From: UBA6120 sp964639215 | GTDB lineage: Bacteria > Bacillota_I > Bacilli_A > RFN20 > CAG-826 | Length of the DNA: 64,000 bases | Assembly: GCA_964639215.1 (NCBI GenBank) | Contig: CAZXCV010000005.1 | Span: forward strand, 1-64,000 | Direction: 5' to 3' | Part shown: piece after piece, positions 17,093 to 26,950 of the stretch | Position numbering within the stretch: the stretch's first letter is position 1 | Layout of the letters: every line of letters begins with the position of its first letter | Program-made: the position numbers and the translations under genes | Notes under the pieces: generated by a model | Told to the model about the DNA's origin: nothing | The model's input: only the letters and a program-made list of their open reading frames with translations | Database searches by the model: none

Positions 17093-18553
17093 ATGACTAA
17101 AGCAACATTTTTCTTAACCACGACATTATCAATTTGTGCATCATTAGTAATCAGCACAAATAATTATGGACTTGGGATTGTAGCCGAAGCTGCGACACCA
17201 ATGCCAACTAATGTCAACGTCACAAATTTAACTGATGCTGAAGTTAGTGCTTATTATGGCACCATTTCTGGTCAAACTGGGGATGCTTTGCTCGCCGCTT
17301 TAAATCAGATTATTAAAGATCATAATGAATACAACTACGATAGTGATACACATCGGACGATATATAAAATCATCGATCGTAATTGGACGCTTAGTCCAGC
17401 ATCTGAGGCTAATTTAACGAACTATGACTATGCTAATGGCAATCCATTTATCAAAAAGCTTTATGCTGATTATAACGATGATCTAGCCACAGCTGATCGA
17501 TTCAAAAACGCGGGAGCCACGCGCGTGAGTTTTGATAAAGAACATATTTGGGCGCAATCGCTTGGAAATTTTGGGCGTACCGGTGGTGCTGGTAGCGATT
17601 TTCATGCACTTTGGCCAGCTGATGTTAAAGGCAACCAGCAAGCCCACAGCAATTATAATTTTGCGATGCCAACATCAAATATCACTAATGTCAATAACGA
17701 TAAGGGCACATATGTCGGGCGTAATGGAAATATTAGTGGTTCAAGTCAAAAAGTGTTTGAACCACTTGACGAATATAAAGGCGATATTGCCCGTGCTATG
17801 TTTTACATGCCCGCCCGATATTACACCTATGAAAATGCGCTTCATCCGAAATTAACACTTGTGAATGGTTCACCAAGTGCGATTACTGCTTCGGTAAATC
17901 AACCTGGATTAGCGGGTGATTTAGCAACATTATTAGCGTGGCACATCAGTGACCCCGTTGATGAATATGAAATTCATCGTAACAATCTCATTGCTAATAA
18001 CTATCAAGGCAATCGCAACCCATTCATCGACTACCCGCAGTGGGCAGCGATTGCTTACGATACTAGTTTCGTTGGGACTGGAGCATTACCGACACTTGAA
18101 AGTTCAAGTGTTGGCTCTGGTGAAGACGAACCAGTTGAGGCAATTACAACACTAACAAGCATTGAAGTTACGCTCGCTCATCCTAATCAGGTGTACTACT
18201 TGTTTGATCAATTGACAAAGGAAGATTTTATTGTGACGGCTTATTATAGTGATAATAGTCACGTCGTGATTACCGATTATGAATGGACAAGTGGGAGTGA
18301 TGCTCAAAATCGGGCTTTGAGTTCGTATGGCCCTAATGTCTTAACATTTACATACACCGATGAGAACATCATAAAAGAAGTGAGCATCGTCATCAATGCG
18401 ACATTATCAACGGGACAAATCATCATTTTGGGGGCAATTACCCTGATCGTAATGGTTGTTCTCGTTGCCGTACCTACCATTCGTAAAAAGACAATCAAAA
18501 AAGCCAAAACTAAGACTAGTAAACTCATTAGACGAGTCAATAAAAATAAATAA
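17093..18553 (+). CDS. secreted, membrane-anchored endonuclease I family nuclease
   Basis: The 486-residue protein starts with a signal peptide (cleavage probably after VAEAA). The endonuclease I domain (EndA/NucM type, about residues 60-320) shows DKEHIWAQS with the catalytic His, SDFHALWPAD, and NYNFAMP. An Ig/Big-like domain follows (about 355-445). The C-terminus has a hydrophobic span after TGQIIILGA and a Lys/Arg-rich cytoplasmic tail. The nuclease is therefore held on the outer face of the membrane and should cut extracellular DNA or RNA without sequence specificity. Together with the two surface 5'-nucleotidases it suggests nucleic-acid scavenging. Confidence 0.9.
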   Translation: MTKATFFLTTTLSICASLVISTNNYGLGIVAEAATPMPTNVNVTNLTDAEVSAYYGTISGQTGDALLAALNQIIKDHNEYNYDSDTHRTIYKIIDRNWTLSPASEANLTNYDYANGNPFIKKLYADYNDDLATADRFKNAGATRVSFDKEHIWAQSLGNFGRTGGAGSDFHALWPADVKGNQQAHSNYNFAMPTSNITNVNNDKGTYVGRNGNISGSSQKVFEPLDEYKGDIARAMFYMPARYYTYENALHPKLTLVNGSPSAITASVNQPGLAGDLATLLAWHISDPVDEYEIHRNNLIANNYQGNRNPFIDYPQWAAIAYDTSFVGTGALPTLESSSVGSGEDEPVEAITTLTSIEVTLAHPNQVYYLFDQLTKEDFIVTAYYSDNSHVVITDYEWTSGSDAQNRALSSYGPNVLTFTYTDENIIKEVSIVINATLSTGQIIILGAITLIVMVVLVAVPTIRKKTIKKAKTKTSKLIRRVNKNK

Positions 18554-18693
18554 AAGCAGTAACGATAACTTTTATAATTTTTTATGTTAAAAAGTGGCAT
18601 CTTTCTTCATCGTTTACAATAATCAAAAAATGTCGAAAATATCTATTACAAGGGTTTTTACTGTTGCAGTAATGATTAAATATATCTGAGTGA

Positions 18694-21066
18694 CTAGGAA
18701 AGTTTAATTTTGGTTAATTTTTCAGGTTTATGATGATAATAACCTTGTTGCAGTGGGCATCCAAGTGTAACAAATTGGTCAGCCACTGTTTTTGTTTCGA
18801 CTTTTTCCACGATGAGAACGCGGTCGTCTTTAGCGCAAATGTCGACGAGTGTCTTGACCATCATGCTGATTGATGATTGCTTTAGTTTGAGCGAGAAAAG
18901 ACCATCAAGTTTTAAAATATCATACGGAATTAAATCAAGAATACCGAATGATGAATATTGGCTTCCAAAATCGTCAATCGCGATTTTAAAACCATAGAGT
19001 TTTAATTTCCGAATCATTAAAATGCTTTGACTTGTGTTTTTAATAAAAGTATTTTCGGATATTTCAATACATATCTGATTTGGATAAAGTCCGTACTTTA
19101 AGGTGGTGTTTATGAGGAGCAGGTCAAATCCTTCACGATGGATGGCCGATGGTGAGACATTCAGGTTTAAAATCGCTTCTTTAAATGGTCCAGACTTTAA
19201 TTGACTAAAGGTGGCGAGCGTACGCTCTAATAAGTAATTATCAAGCACATCAATCAGGCTGGAACTGGCGGCCAAGTCTAAAAAACGATCAGGAGGTATC
19301 ACCCCTAATTCCTGATCATTCCAGCGGGCAAGCGCTTCAAGGTAAGCTGCTTCTCCAGTTCGGGTGTCGACGATCTTTTGGTAGTAAATCTCAATCAGAT
19401 TTTGTTCAATTGCGCGTGATAATTTATCGGCCATTTGGACGTTATCATCAAGGAGTTTTTCATAATCCTTTTTATACTTGACAATGACGTTATGTTCGGT
19501 CTTGGCAGCCTCGTTACACGCGATGCGCGCTTGCGTTATGAGTCCTAACAAGTCGTCGGTAGCTTCATTGAGCATGGCGTAACCGATATTTTCTCGTAAA
19601 CTAATCTCAGTATTGTCGATGCGATAGCGACTATAAACACTTTGCGTTGCAAACTTAATCGTTTCATTTGTTTCTTCGGAACTCGGATTGATTAATAGCA
19701 AAATAAAATGGGTGTGATTCGTGTTGGCAACAAGATGGTTTCGCTTTTGATAAGATGCAAATTCACTCGCGATGCGCTTGATGAGTTGTTGCGTGAAGCG
19801 ATGGCCGTAGAAAGTCTCAATCTCCTCGAAATTGGCAATTGTCATGTAAAAACACGTTGCATCTTTAACGTCTTTTAATCGAAGAATCGCTTGTTCGAGG
19901 CTATAGAGATTTGGAAGACCATTAATCGGATTAAAGAGTGAGATTTTTTTAAGGGCATCATTGGCTTTTTTAAGCGCGGTGACGTCTTGAAACAAAGAAA
20001 TAAAGTGATGATCACCAGAACGGTAAGCTCGGACTTGATACCAAATGTCAATCGCTTCAAAATAAGCCTCAAATTCTACGAGTGGAGTATTCATGAATAA
20101 CTTCTGATACTGTGCCAAACGAATGCTATGGTAAGAAGGAGAGATAATCGAGACAGCTTGGTTAATAAAATCTTCACGTTTCCATTTGACCATCTCGCAA
20201 AAAGCATCGTTAGCGTAAATGTATTTGTAATCGATGGCCACACCTTCAGGATTATAAATCATTTCATGCTCGACAAGACCGAGGGGCATGTTATCAATTA
20301 ATTGGAGCCGGTGGCTACTTTCATCGCTAATTGAGGTTTCAAGTTTATCGATGTTCGTATGGTCAACTCCAAGCAACATGATGCGATCACCAAACTTATA
20401 CGCACTTTTAATTTGGACGGTAATTGGATGGGCGAATTCATTAATCCGAAGGTGCACGATTTTATTGAACGATGGAAGTGGGTGCCCTTCAGTGGTTAAC
20501 CACTGGAAGAGTGGTTGATCTTCAGGAGCGATCCATTCAAGAAATGTCGCTGAATCAGTCGTTATTTTTGTACTGTCCAATTGCCAGATTTTCTTTAAAA
20601 CATTTGACACTTGTAAATTGATCGTCTTGGTACGCAATATGTATTCAAACACAATGGTCTCGTTGTAATCGAATGAAACATTTTTAAGATGAAAATCGCG
20701 TTTATGACGTGTAAATTCAACCACCATCATCAGAGCAAAAATAAAATACGCAATGCCGGAGATGATATGGACGATGAGGTGAAAAACATCATTTTGTAAA
20801 AAGGTCCAAATATCGCCAAGATATTCAATTGCGATTTGGACAAGCAAGGTCATAAAAACCACTAACGTGATTGGAAGAATCCATGGAGCTCGACCTCGCA
20901 GGCCATACATGAGCACAAACCCAACGATTAATATCGCCCCAAGCATCAAAAATGCACTATGGATTTCGTGCAGCCAGGGAAAGAAAAACATCACGATAAA
21001 TACAATCGAGTAGATTGATGTTAAAATCAAAAAGACTAGTAAGTTTATACGCTCTCGTTTAGTCAT
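18694..21066 (-). CDS. membrane-bound PAS/degenerate GGDEF/EAL protein (c-di-GMP phosphodiesterase)
   Basis: The 790-residue protein has about four to six N-terminal membrane segments (residues 1-130), a middle region with a PAS domain (about 270-370), a GGDEF-like domain (about 385-535) and a C-terminal EAL domain (about 545-785). The GGDEF signature is replaced by NTNHTHF, so it should not make c-di-GMP. The EAL domain keeps its metal and catalytic residues: YLEALARW, NLNVSPSAI, IEISEN, AIDDFG, KLD and VEKVET. It is therefore probably an active phosphodiesterase sensing something at the membrane or through PAS. It is convergent with the endonuclease gene. The 140 bases between them show only a short TTACTG/CAGTAA hairpin. 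Confidence 0.9.
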   Translation of the reverse strand: MTKRERINLLVFLILTSIYSIVFIVMFFFPWLHEIHSAFLMLGAILIVGFVLMYGLRGRAPWILPITLVVFMTLLVQIAIEYLGDIWTFLQNDVFHLIVHIISGIAYFIFALMMVVEFTRHKRDFHLKNVSFDYNETIVFEYILRTKTINLQVSNVLKKIWQLDSTKITTDSATFLEWIAPEDQPLFQWLTTEGHPLPSFNKIVHLRINEFAHPITVQIKSAYKFGDRIMLLGVDHTNIDKLETSISDESSHRLQLIDNMPLGLVEHEMIYNPEGVAIDYKYIYANDAFCEMVKWKREDFINQAVSIISPSYHSIRLAQYQKLFMNTPLVEFEAYFEAIDIWYQVRAYRSGDHHFISLFQDVTALKKANDALKKISLFNPINGLPNLYSLEQAILRLKDVKDATCFYMTIANFEEIETFYGHRFTQQLIKRIASEFASYQKRNHLVANTNHTHFILLLINPSSEETNETIKFATQSVYSRYRIDNTEISLRENIGYAMLNEATDDLLGLITQARIACNEAAKTEHNVIVKYKKDYEKLLDDNVQMADKLSRAIEQNLIEIYYQKIVDTRTGEAAYLEALARWNDQELGVIPPDRFLDLAASSSLIDVLDNYLLERTLATFSQLKSGPFKEAILNLNVSPSAIHREGFDLLLINTTLKYGLYPNQICIEISENTFIKNTSQSILMIRKLKLYGFKIAIDDFGSQYSSFGILDLIPYDILKLDGLFSLKLKQSSISMMVKTLVDICAKDDRVLIVEKVETKTVADQFVTLGCPLQQGYYHHKPEKLTKIKLS

Positions 21067-21226
21067 AACAAATTGTGCAAATGCTAATCATATATATTTA
21101 TATAACAATAAAAACTTAACCTAATACAACATAATTCGTTCAATAAAATTTTGGTTGTAAAATATTTTTCGACGATTGACACATTTGATTCATTGCGATG
21201 CCAACCATCGTTTTTTGAATAACCAA

Positions 21227-21781
21227 TTATTGGTTAGCGTCATTAGCATGACCGATCTGTAACAGAAAGGAAGGAATCATGATGCTAATCGATAGTAACA
21301 AAATGACTAGTAGAGCAAGTAAGCCACCAATTGTCAGTGCCAAATACAGCGAGAATAAAAGTGGAACGAGGATCAAAGTTGGCCAAATAAGATTCTGGCT
21401 CAGAATCACTTGTTTGATAATTCGATGTTTAATAAACGTCTCACCATACAGTGAGAGCAAACCAGTAAACGCTGGAACCATAAATAAAAATGAAGCACCT
21501 GATAACATAAATCCCGTTACCGTTGCCAGTAACAAGTTAAAGAAGATGGCAGCAATCATCAATGAAATTTTTTCTTCGGGGGCTTTAAGAAAACGTTTCG
21601 TTAACCATGTCAACAAGGTAATGACACCAACAATTATAAGTAGTGCCGGGATATCTGATCCGACCATCCGAACATAGGTCAATGACCAAGGAACACGGGC
21701 AATGAAAGCAATCAACTGTGATAAATACAAACCACTGATTGCTAAAGTCACAAGTATTAATGTTAAATAACCGAGGTGTTT
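21227..21781 (-). CDS. C-terminal membrane part of the split M28 peptidase
   Basis: This open frame encodes about 184 residues forming roughly five or six membrane segments and no recognisable catalytic motif. Within it the first possible start is a GTG at 21751 with no Shine-Dalgarno sequence. The frame is open further upstream through the end of the M28 gene. Removing one T from a T6 run would join it directly to the peptidase, giving a 549-residue protein (SQIF continuing as KHLGYLTLIL). M28 peptidases with a multi-span C-terminal domain are known, so I read this as the missing half of that gene, not an independent one. Confidence 0.65.
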   Translation of the reverse strand, partial: KHLGYLTLILVTLAISGLYLSQLIAFIARVPWSLTYVRMVGSDIPALLIIVGVITLLTWLTKRFLKAPEEKISLMIAAIFFNLLLATVTGFMLSGASFLFMVPAFTGLLSLYGETFIKHRIIKQVILSQNLIWPTLILVPLLFSLYLALTIGGLLALLVILLLSISIMIPSFLLQIGHANDANQ

Positions 21782-22877
21782 AAAAAATTTGTGATAAGCG
21801 AAGCCGTTTAGTAAACAAAAGGAAACTAAGTAATGTGATGAAGGCGATTTTTAAAACAATGTTTATGACGATGGCTACAGTCTCGGTATAACTAATGAAG
21901 ACATTGGGAAGCAAATTAAAAAATACCCGATTTTGTGAGGCTGTAAAATAATCGACATTTGAATATTGACTATGGCTGACATACTCCTCGACCAATGGGA
22001 CAATCTGTGAACCATAATGCTGAATACTCGACAAATTGATGTTCGTATAATTGTCAAGTGGCGTATGGTAATAGTACAAGCCATCGAGCACAGCAAAATT
22101 AACGCCTTGTTTTCCAATCGCGAGAAATTCGGTGAAATCGGTCATATTTGGCATGACTGTATAAACAGCAGTGGCGATGCTATAGGAGACTGGAAGTTCT
22201 GCCTTATGGAAAAAAGAGATAACCTTATCGTTATTAATGCTAGTTTCAAACATGTAGGCAGCACCTTGAATCCCACGTGCTTCGACGTTAATGACAAAAC
22301 CCACATTATCCATTAATGCTGTTTCTTGCGCTGACATCTTAGCACCATATAGACCAGTTTCCTCGGCATCAGTCATCAAAATATAGATTGAATTTTGAAG
22401 ATTCTTTTGGCCATAAAGACGCGCAACTTCTAATAGCGTTGCTAGTCCATAACCATCATCAGCTGCCCCATATGAGCGGCCAAGTTCTCCAGCGCGACCG
22501 ATATGACCTCGTGAATCATAATGTGCCACGAGAAGAATGCCAGTTGCTGAAGTACCAGGAATCGTTGCAAGTAAATTTTTAACATCATAATCACAGTCAG
22601 GATCAACTGTTTCTTTCGCATAGTTCATCTCACTGACATTACTAACACCGACAAAAGTCTCAAGTTGTCCTTTTAAATATAAACGGACACGTTCATGTGC
22701 TTCGAGATCACTTGTAGCGTGAGGCTCACGTGAAATTTCGCTAATATATGATGCGGCTCTAACCGCGCTAAAGCCTAAGTCATCATTCGCGGGTCGTGGG
22801 GTGAATAAAATGAATAAACTAACGAGAAAACTTAAGGCGAGCACTAAGGTAGCCACAATTGATTTGATCTTTTTCAT
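21780..22877 (-). CDS. M28 family zinc aminopeptidase, membrane-anchored
   Basis: One N-terminal membrane segment is followed by the peptidase domain facing outside. Metal and catalytic motifs are LLVAHYDSRG (His, Asp), YGAADDGYG (bridging Asp), TDAEETGLYG (Glu-Glu) and NVEARG. Late His in YYHTPLDNY completes the zinc site. The start is the ATG at 22877, 8 bases from GGAGA; an upstream ATG at 22919 lacks such a site. The frame ends at residue 365 inside a C-terminal membrane region, at a TTT-TAA within a T6 run. The next frame continues with more membrane segments. It should trim peptides at the cell surface. Confidence 0.85.
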   Translation of the reverse strand: MKKIKSIVATLVLALSFLVSLFILFTPRPANDDLGFSAVRAASYISEISREPHATSDLEAHERVRLYLKGQLETFVGVSNVSEMNYAKETVDPDCDYDVKNLLATIPGTSATGILLVAHYDSRGHIGRAGELGRSYGAADDGYGLATLLEVARLYGQKNLQNSIYILMTDAEETGLYGAKMSAQETALMDNVGFVINVEARGIQGAAYMFETSINNDKVISFFHKAELPVSYSIATAVYTVMPNMTDFTEFLAIGKQGVNFAVLDGLYYYHTPLDNYTNINLSSIQHYGSQIVPLVEEYVSHSQYSNVDYFTASQNRVFFNLLPNVFISYTETVAIVINIVLKIAFITLLSFLLFTKRLRLSQIF

Positions 22878-23085
22878 GATATATTTCTCCCAAATTGCTT
22901 TCTCAAGCAAGGGTTTCATCGCAGTTTAACAATAATAAAACGTGATTATTTATATACCATAGATTATGGACAGAGGCAAATAAATATTGTTTTGAGCCGT
23001 TCGTTATACAAAATGCAAAAATCCAACGTAATATTTAACAACAAATACAGGACAATCATGTAAAATTAACTATTGGACAGTAACA

Positions 23086-24846
23086 ATGTTATTCCTTAAA
23101 CACTTCCGACATTACTATATTAAATACGGGCTCTCGTTTTTATTTGGGGTGCTTTTACTCATTGCGATTGATTGGTACCAACTAGAAATCCCCCGTACGA
23201 TTAAAACAGTGATTGATGGGGTCCAAACCGAAACATTAACGACGATTACTCAAATAACTTCCCCATTGATTTATATTGCAATCATCGTCATTGGAATGAC
23301 GATTGGACGTTTTTTATGGCGCTATCTTTTATTCGGTAATGGTCGGAGAATTGAAACCGAAATTCGCAGCAAGATGTTCATTCATGCGACGACACTCGAT
23401 CAAAACTTTTATTCTCATCAAAAAGTTGGCGGGCTCATGAGTTATTTTATCAATGACTTGAATTCTGTTCGTGAATTATTCGGTTTTGGACTATTAATGC
23501 TCGTCGATGGGCTCGTCTTGGCAATATTTGTGTTAGTCCGGATGTTCCGCCTCGACTGGGAAATGACGCTTTATGCGGCGATACCATTAGCGCTCATGGG
23601 TGTGCTCGTCTTCTTTCTAGAAATGCGAATGGAACAAAAATTCAAACAGCGGCAAGAAGCATTCGAACGTATGAGTGATGTTACCCAAGAATCATTCACG
23701 GGTTTAGCCGTGATCAAAGCTTATGTTCGCGAAGCTGCTGAAGCGTTGCGATTTAAGGTGGAATCAAAGCACGTCTATGACAAATCAATGAGCCATTTAA
23801 GATACACAGTAATCGTCAATATTATCATCGATGTCATGATTAGCCTCGTGATTTTGTCAATCATTGCATATGGTTCGATTTTAATTGCTTATGGTGATTT
23901 ATCAAGTGGCGAATTAACTGAGTATATCAGCTATTTCTTTACATTGCTCTGGCCGGTATTTGCCATTGCTTGGTTTTTAAACATCAACGGGCAAGCCCAA
24001 GCATCAGCTAAGCGCATTTATGCTTTTTTAGAATCCAAACCGATTGTTTTTGACGCAGAACAAGCAATTAAAGATGTCCAGCTTGATGGTTCCCTCCGTG
24101 TTAATCACCTGACGTTTAACTATCCAGATGGTGAAACACCAATTCTCAACGACATTAGCTTCGAAGTTAAAGCAGGAGAACTTGTTGGTATTTTAGGTAA
24201 GACGGGTAGTGGCAAATCAACACTCGTGGAACTGCTACTACGTGTTTATAATCCCAAAGAAATGATGATCTACTTTGGTGAATATGATGCGGCCACGTTA
24301 TCAACGAAGACGATTCGTGACCATATTGGCTATGTACCACAAGACAATTTTTTGTATTCTGATACCATTCGTAACAATATTGGCTTTGCATTTGCAAAAA
24401 TAGATGATGGCACGCTTATTAAAGCCGCATCATTATCAGATATCCATGAAAACGTCAGCGAATTTAAAGACCAATATGAAACGATGCTCGGTGAACGAGG
24501 CGTTACCATTTCAGGCGGACAGAAACAACGTGTTTCAATTGCCCGTGCCTTAGCAAAAGACCCAACGATTCTTATTCTTGATGATTCGGTATCCGCTGTT
24601 GACACGAAAACGGAAGAAGCGATTATCCGCAATCTCAGAGCAGCCCGAAAAGGTAAAACAACGCTGATGGTCGCACATCGTATTTCAACTGTCAAAAAAC
24701 TCGATAAAATTGTGTTGCTTGATCAAGGTCGTCTCGTTGGTGTCGGTTCACATCGAGAACTTTTAAAGAATAACCAACTCTATCAGGAAATGGTCAAACT
24801 TCAAGAACTTGAAATGTTAGTCGAGGAGGCTGGCGCTAATGCGTGA
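23086..24846 (+). CDS. heterodimeric ABC exporter subunit, BmrC/YheI-like (degenerate site)
   Basis: The 586-residue half-transporter has six N-terminal membrane segments (about 1-320) and an ATPase domain. The domain shows GKTGSGKST (Walker A), ISGGQKQRVSIARAL (signature) and LILDDSVSAVD (Walker B). The catalytic Glu after Walker B is Asp here, as in the degenerate half of heterodimeric multidrug exporters such as B. subtilis YheI. It overlaps the partner gene by 8 bases. The likely role is export of drugs, lipids or peptides. No clear Shine-Dalgarno sequence precedes the ATG. Confidence 0.92.
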   Translation: MLFLKHFRHYYIKYGLSFLFGVLLLIAIDWYQLEIPRTIKTVIDGVQTETLTTITQITSPLIYIAIIVIGMTIGRFLWRYLLFGNGRRIETEIRSKMFIHATTLDQNFYSHQKVGGLMSYFINDLNSVRELFGFGLLMLVDGLVLAIFVLVRMFRLDWEMTLYAAIPLALMGVLVFFLEMRMEQKFKQRQEAFERMSDVTQESFTGLAVIKAYVREAAEALRFKVESKHVYDKSMSHLRYTVIVNIIIDVMISLVILSIIAYGSILIAYGDLSSGELTEYISYFFTLLWPVFAIAWFLNINGQAQASAKRIYAFLESKPIVFDAEQAIKDVQLDGSLRVNHLTFNYPDGETPILNDISFEVKAGELVGILGKTGSGKSTLVELLLRVYNPKEMMIYFGEYDAATLSTKTIRDHIGYVPQDNFLYSDTIRNNIGFAFAKIDDGTLIKAASLSDIHENVSEFKDQYETMLGERGVTISGGQKQRVSIARALAKDPTILILDDSVSAVDTKTEEAIIRNLRAARKGKTTLMVAHRISTVKKLDKIVLLDQGRLVGVGSHRELLKNNQLYQEMVKLQELEMLVEEAGANA

Positions 24847-26619
24847 TTTTACTGAGCAACATATCGCCCACCAAGACCGCCATTTAGTGCTCCGGTTATT
24901 CCAATATTTAAAGCCATATGCCCGTAAATTTATCTTGGCTTTTTTCCTTATGTTAGTGACAACCTTTACGAATATGGCTTTACCAATGGCTTCTGGTCTT
25001 GCGATTGATACAATGCTTGATTCCAGCTTGACGCTACAACAAAAAATCACCATTGTGATAGTGGGGACAGCAGTATTATTGGCAATTACGGCCATCTCCA
25101 TAGTGATTAGTTATTTTCAAAACATCATGCTCCAAAATATCGGTCAGGAAATTACCCACAAGATTCGATGTGAGGTATTTCAACATATTGAAACATTGTC
25201 TGTCGGTCAAACGAACCAATTACCTGTCGGCAAATTAGTGACAAGGGCGACGAATGATCCGGCCAATATCTCGGAAATGTTCACAAATACAATTGTCAAT
25301 TTGATCCGTAATTTTCTGATGATGGTGATAATTGCCGTAATTTTATTTTTCATCCACCCCAAAATNNNNNNNNNNCGACAGTACCTTTAATCGTCGTGGC
25401 TTCAATTGTGTTTCGCCGTTATTCTCGTAATGCATATCGCGGTGTTCGTAATACGATTTCAGAGATTAATGCATTTTTATCCGAAAACTTATCTGGAATG
25501 AAAATTACGCAAGTATTTAATCAAGAAACGAAGAAAATTAGTGAGTTTGAGCGGATTAATAAAAAACTTCGTCGCAGTTACCTTAGAGAAATAAATGTCT
25601 TTGGTATTTATCGCCCTACGATTTTTTTACTTGCGATGATATCCACGATTTTGGCGATTTATTTTGGAATTGAAGCCATTTTTGCTGGGAGTTTATCAAT
25701 TGGTTTATTCGTATCATTCTATGTATATATCGGTCAATTTTATGAACCTATTCAACAAATAGCCGAACAATTCAATTCGCTTCAAAATGGTTTTGCCAGT
25801 GCTGAAAAAATCTTTGATGTGCTCGATACACCTGCCGACATTATCGATGATCCTGAAGCCATCGATTTGTTATCGTTGCACGGCGAAATCGAATTTAGGG
25901 ATGTATGGTTTCAATACATTAAGGATGAGTGGGTACTTAAAGGCGTGTCTTTTAAAGTGGCACCAGATGAGACAGTCGCGTTTGTCGGAGCCACTGGCAG
26001 TGGTAAGACGACCATTTTACAACTCATTGTTCGTAATTACGATATTCAAAAAGGTCAAATACTCATTGATGGCATCGATATCAAGCGGATTAAGCGATCA
26101 TCTTTACGTTCATATGTAGGCCAAATGCTTCAAGACACGTTCTTATTTTCTGGGACAATCAAAGATAATATTACATTGCACGATGCCACAAAAAATGATG
26201 AACAAATTATCGAAGCCGCGACTTACGTTGGCCTTGATTATGTCTTAAATAGATTACCAGAGGGTCTGAATCATGAGGTACGTGAACGTGGAAACAATTT
26301 TTCAAGTGGTGAGAAGCAGTTAATTTCGTTCGCAAGAGCCGTGGTATATAAACCTTCATTAATGATTCTTGATGAAGCAACGTCGAATATCGATTCTGAA
26401 ACAGAAGCAATCATCCAAACCTCATTAGAAAAACTGATGAGTATTTCCACGATGATTATCGTCGCCCATCGTCTCTCGACAATCCAACATAGCGACCGTA
26501 TTTACGTGATGCAAAAAGGCGAGATTAAAGAAGCGGGTAATCATCAAGAGTTGTTGAAGAAACAAGGAATTTATTATGCGTTGTATCAACTGCAATTTGA
26601 TCTCAAGGAACCAGCTTAG
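24839..26619 (+). CDS. heterodimeric ABC exporter subunit, BmrD/YheH-like, interrupted by an assembly gap
   Basis: This is the partner half-transporter. The N-terminal part of the membrane domain (from 24839) and the rest (to 26619) lie in different frames on either side of ten Ns at 25366-25375. The frame after the gap is open back to the Ns (TVPLIVVAS) and fits the end of the fourth or fifth membrane segment, so the gene is one and the gap length is not truly ten. The ATPase domain has GATGSGKTT, a modified signature FSSGEKQLISFARA and an intact LMILDEATSNID with catalytic Glu. It supplies the canonical Walker B of the pair, while its signature loop departs from LSGGQ. Confidence 0.9.
25366..25375. 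other. assembly gap (ten Ns)
   Basis: Ten undetermined bases lie within the membrane domain of the second exporter subunit. The reading frame changes across the run, so the true length is not 10 modulo 3; 11 modulo 3 would restore it. Confidence 0.99.
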
Positions 26620-26653
26620 TTACCCAAGTTAATTAATTGATGCATGATAAAGA

Positions 26654-26679
26654 AAAATCCGCTCTAGAAGCGGATTTTC
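26654..26679. terminator. bidirectional terminator between the ABC exporter and the tRNA operon
   Basis: AAAATCCGCT / AGCGGATTTT form a near-perfect 10-bp stem with A-rich and T-rich flanks. It serves the rightward ABC operon and the leftward tRNA operon. Confidence 0.85.
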
Positions 26680-26698
26680 TTTGTTTTTGTTCGATGAT

Positions 26699-26785
26699 TG
26701 GTGCCCGGGGCCGGAATCGAACCGGCATGGTGTCGCCACCGCAGGATTTTAAGTCCTGTGCGTCTACCTGTTTCGCCACCTGGGC
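26699..26785 (-). tRNA. tRNA-Leu (anticodon TAA)
   Basis: The minus strand folds into an 87-base tRNA with a long variable arm, T-arm GCCGG-TTCGATT-CCGGC, anticodon loop with TAA and an encoded CCA. The acceptor stem (GCCCAGG / CCCGGGC) has one A-C mismatch at pair 5-68. It is the last gene of the five-tRNA operon. Confidence 0.95.
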
Positions 26786-26791
26786 AGCAAA

Positions 26792-26867
26792 TGGTCTCCC
26801 GTACAAGATTCGAACTTGTGACCCCTTGATTAAAAGTCAAGTGCTCTACCAACTGAGCTAACGGGAG
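26792..26867 (-). tRNA. tRNA-Lys (anticodon TTT)
   Basis: The 76-base cloverleaf has acceptor stem CTCCCGT / ACGGGAG, the D-arm sequence TAGCTCAGTTGGTAGAGCA, an anticodon loop reading TTT, and an encoded CCA. Its 5' end directly abuts the CCA of tRNA-Gln with no spacer. Confidence 0.97.
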
Positions 26868-26943
26868 TGGCTGGGGTACCTGGGATCGAACCAGGGAGAT
26901 GCCAGAGTCAAAGTCTGGTGCCTTACCGCTTGGCTATACCCCA
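26868..26943 (-). tRNA. tRNA-Gln (anticodon TTG)
   Basis: The 76-base cloverleaf has acceptor stem TGGGGTA / TACCCCA, D-arm TAGCCAAGCGGTAAGGCA, anticodon TTG and an encoded CCA. The TGGGG 5' end is typical of bacterial tRNA-Gln. Confidence 0.97.
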
Positions 26944-26950
26944 AATAGAA

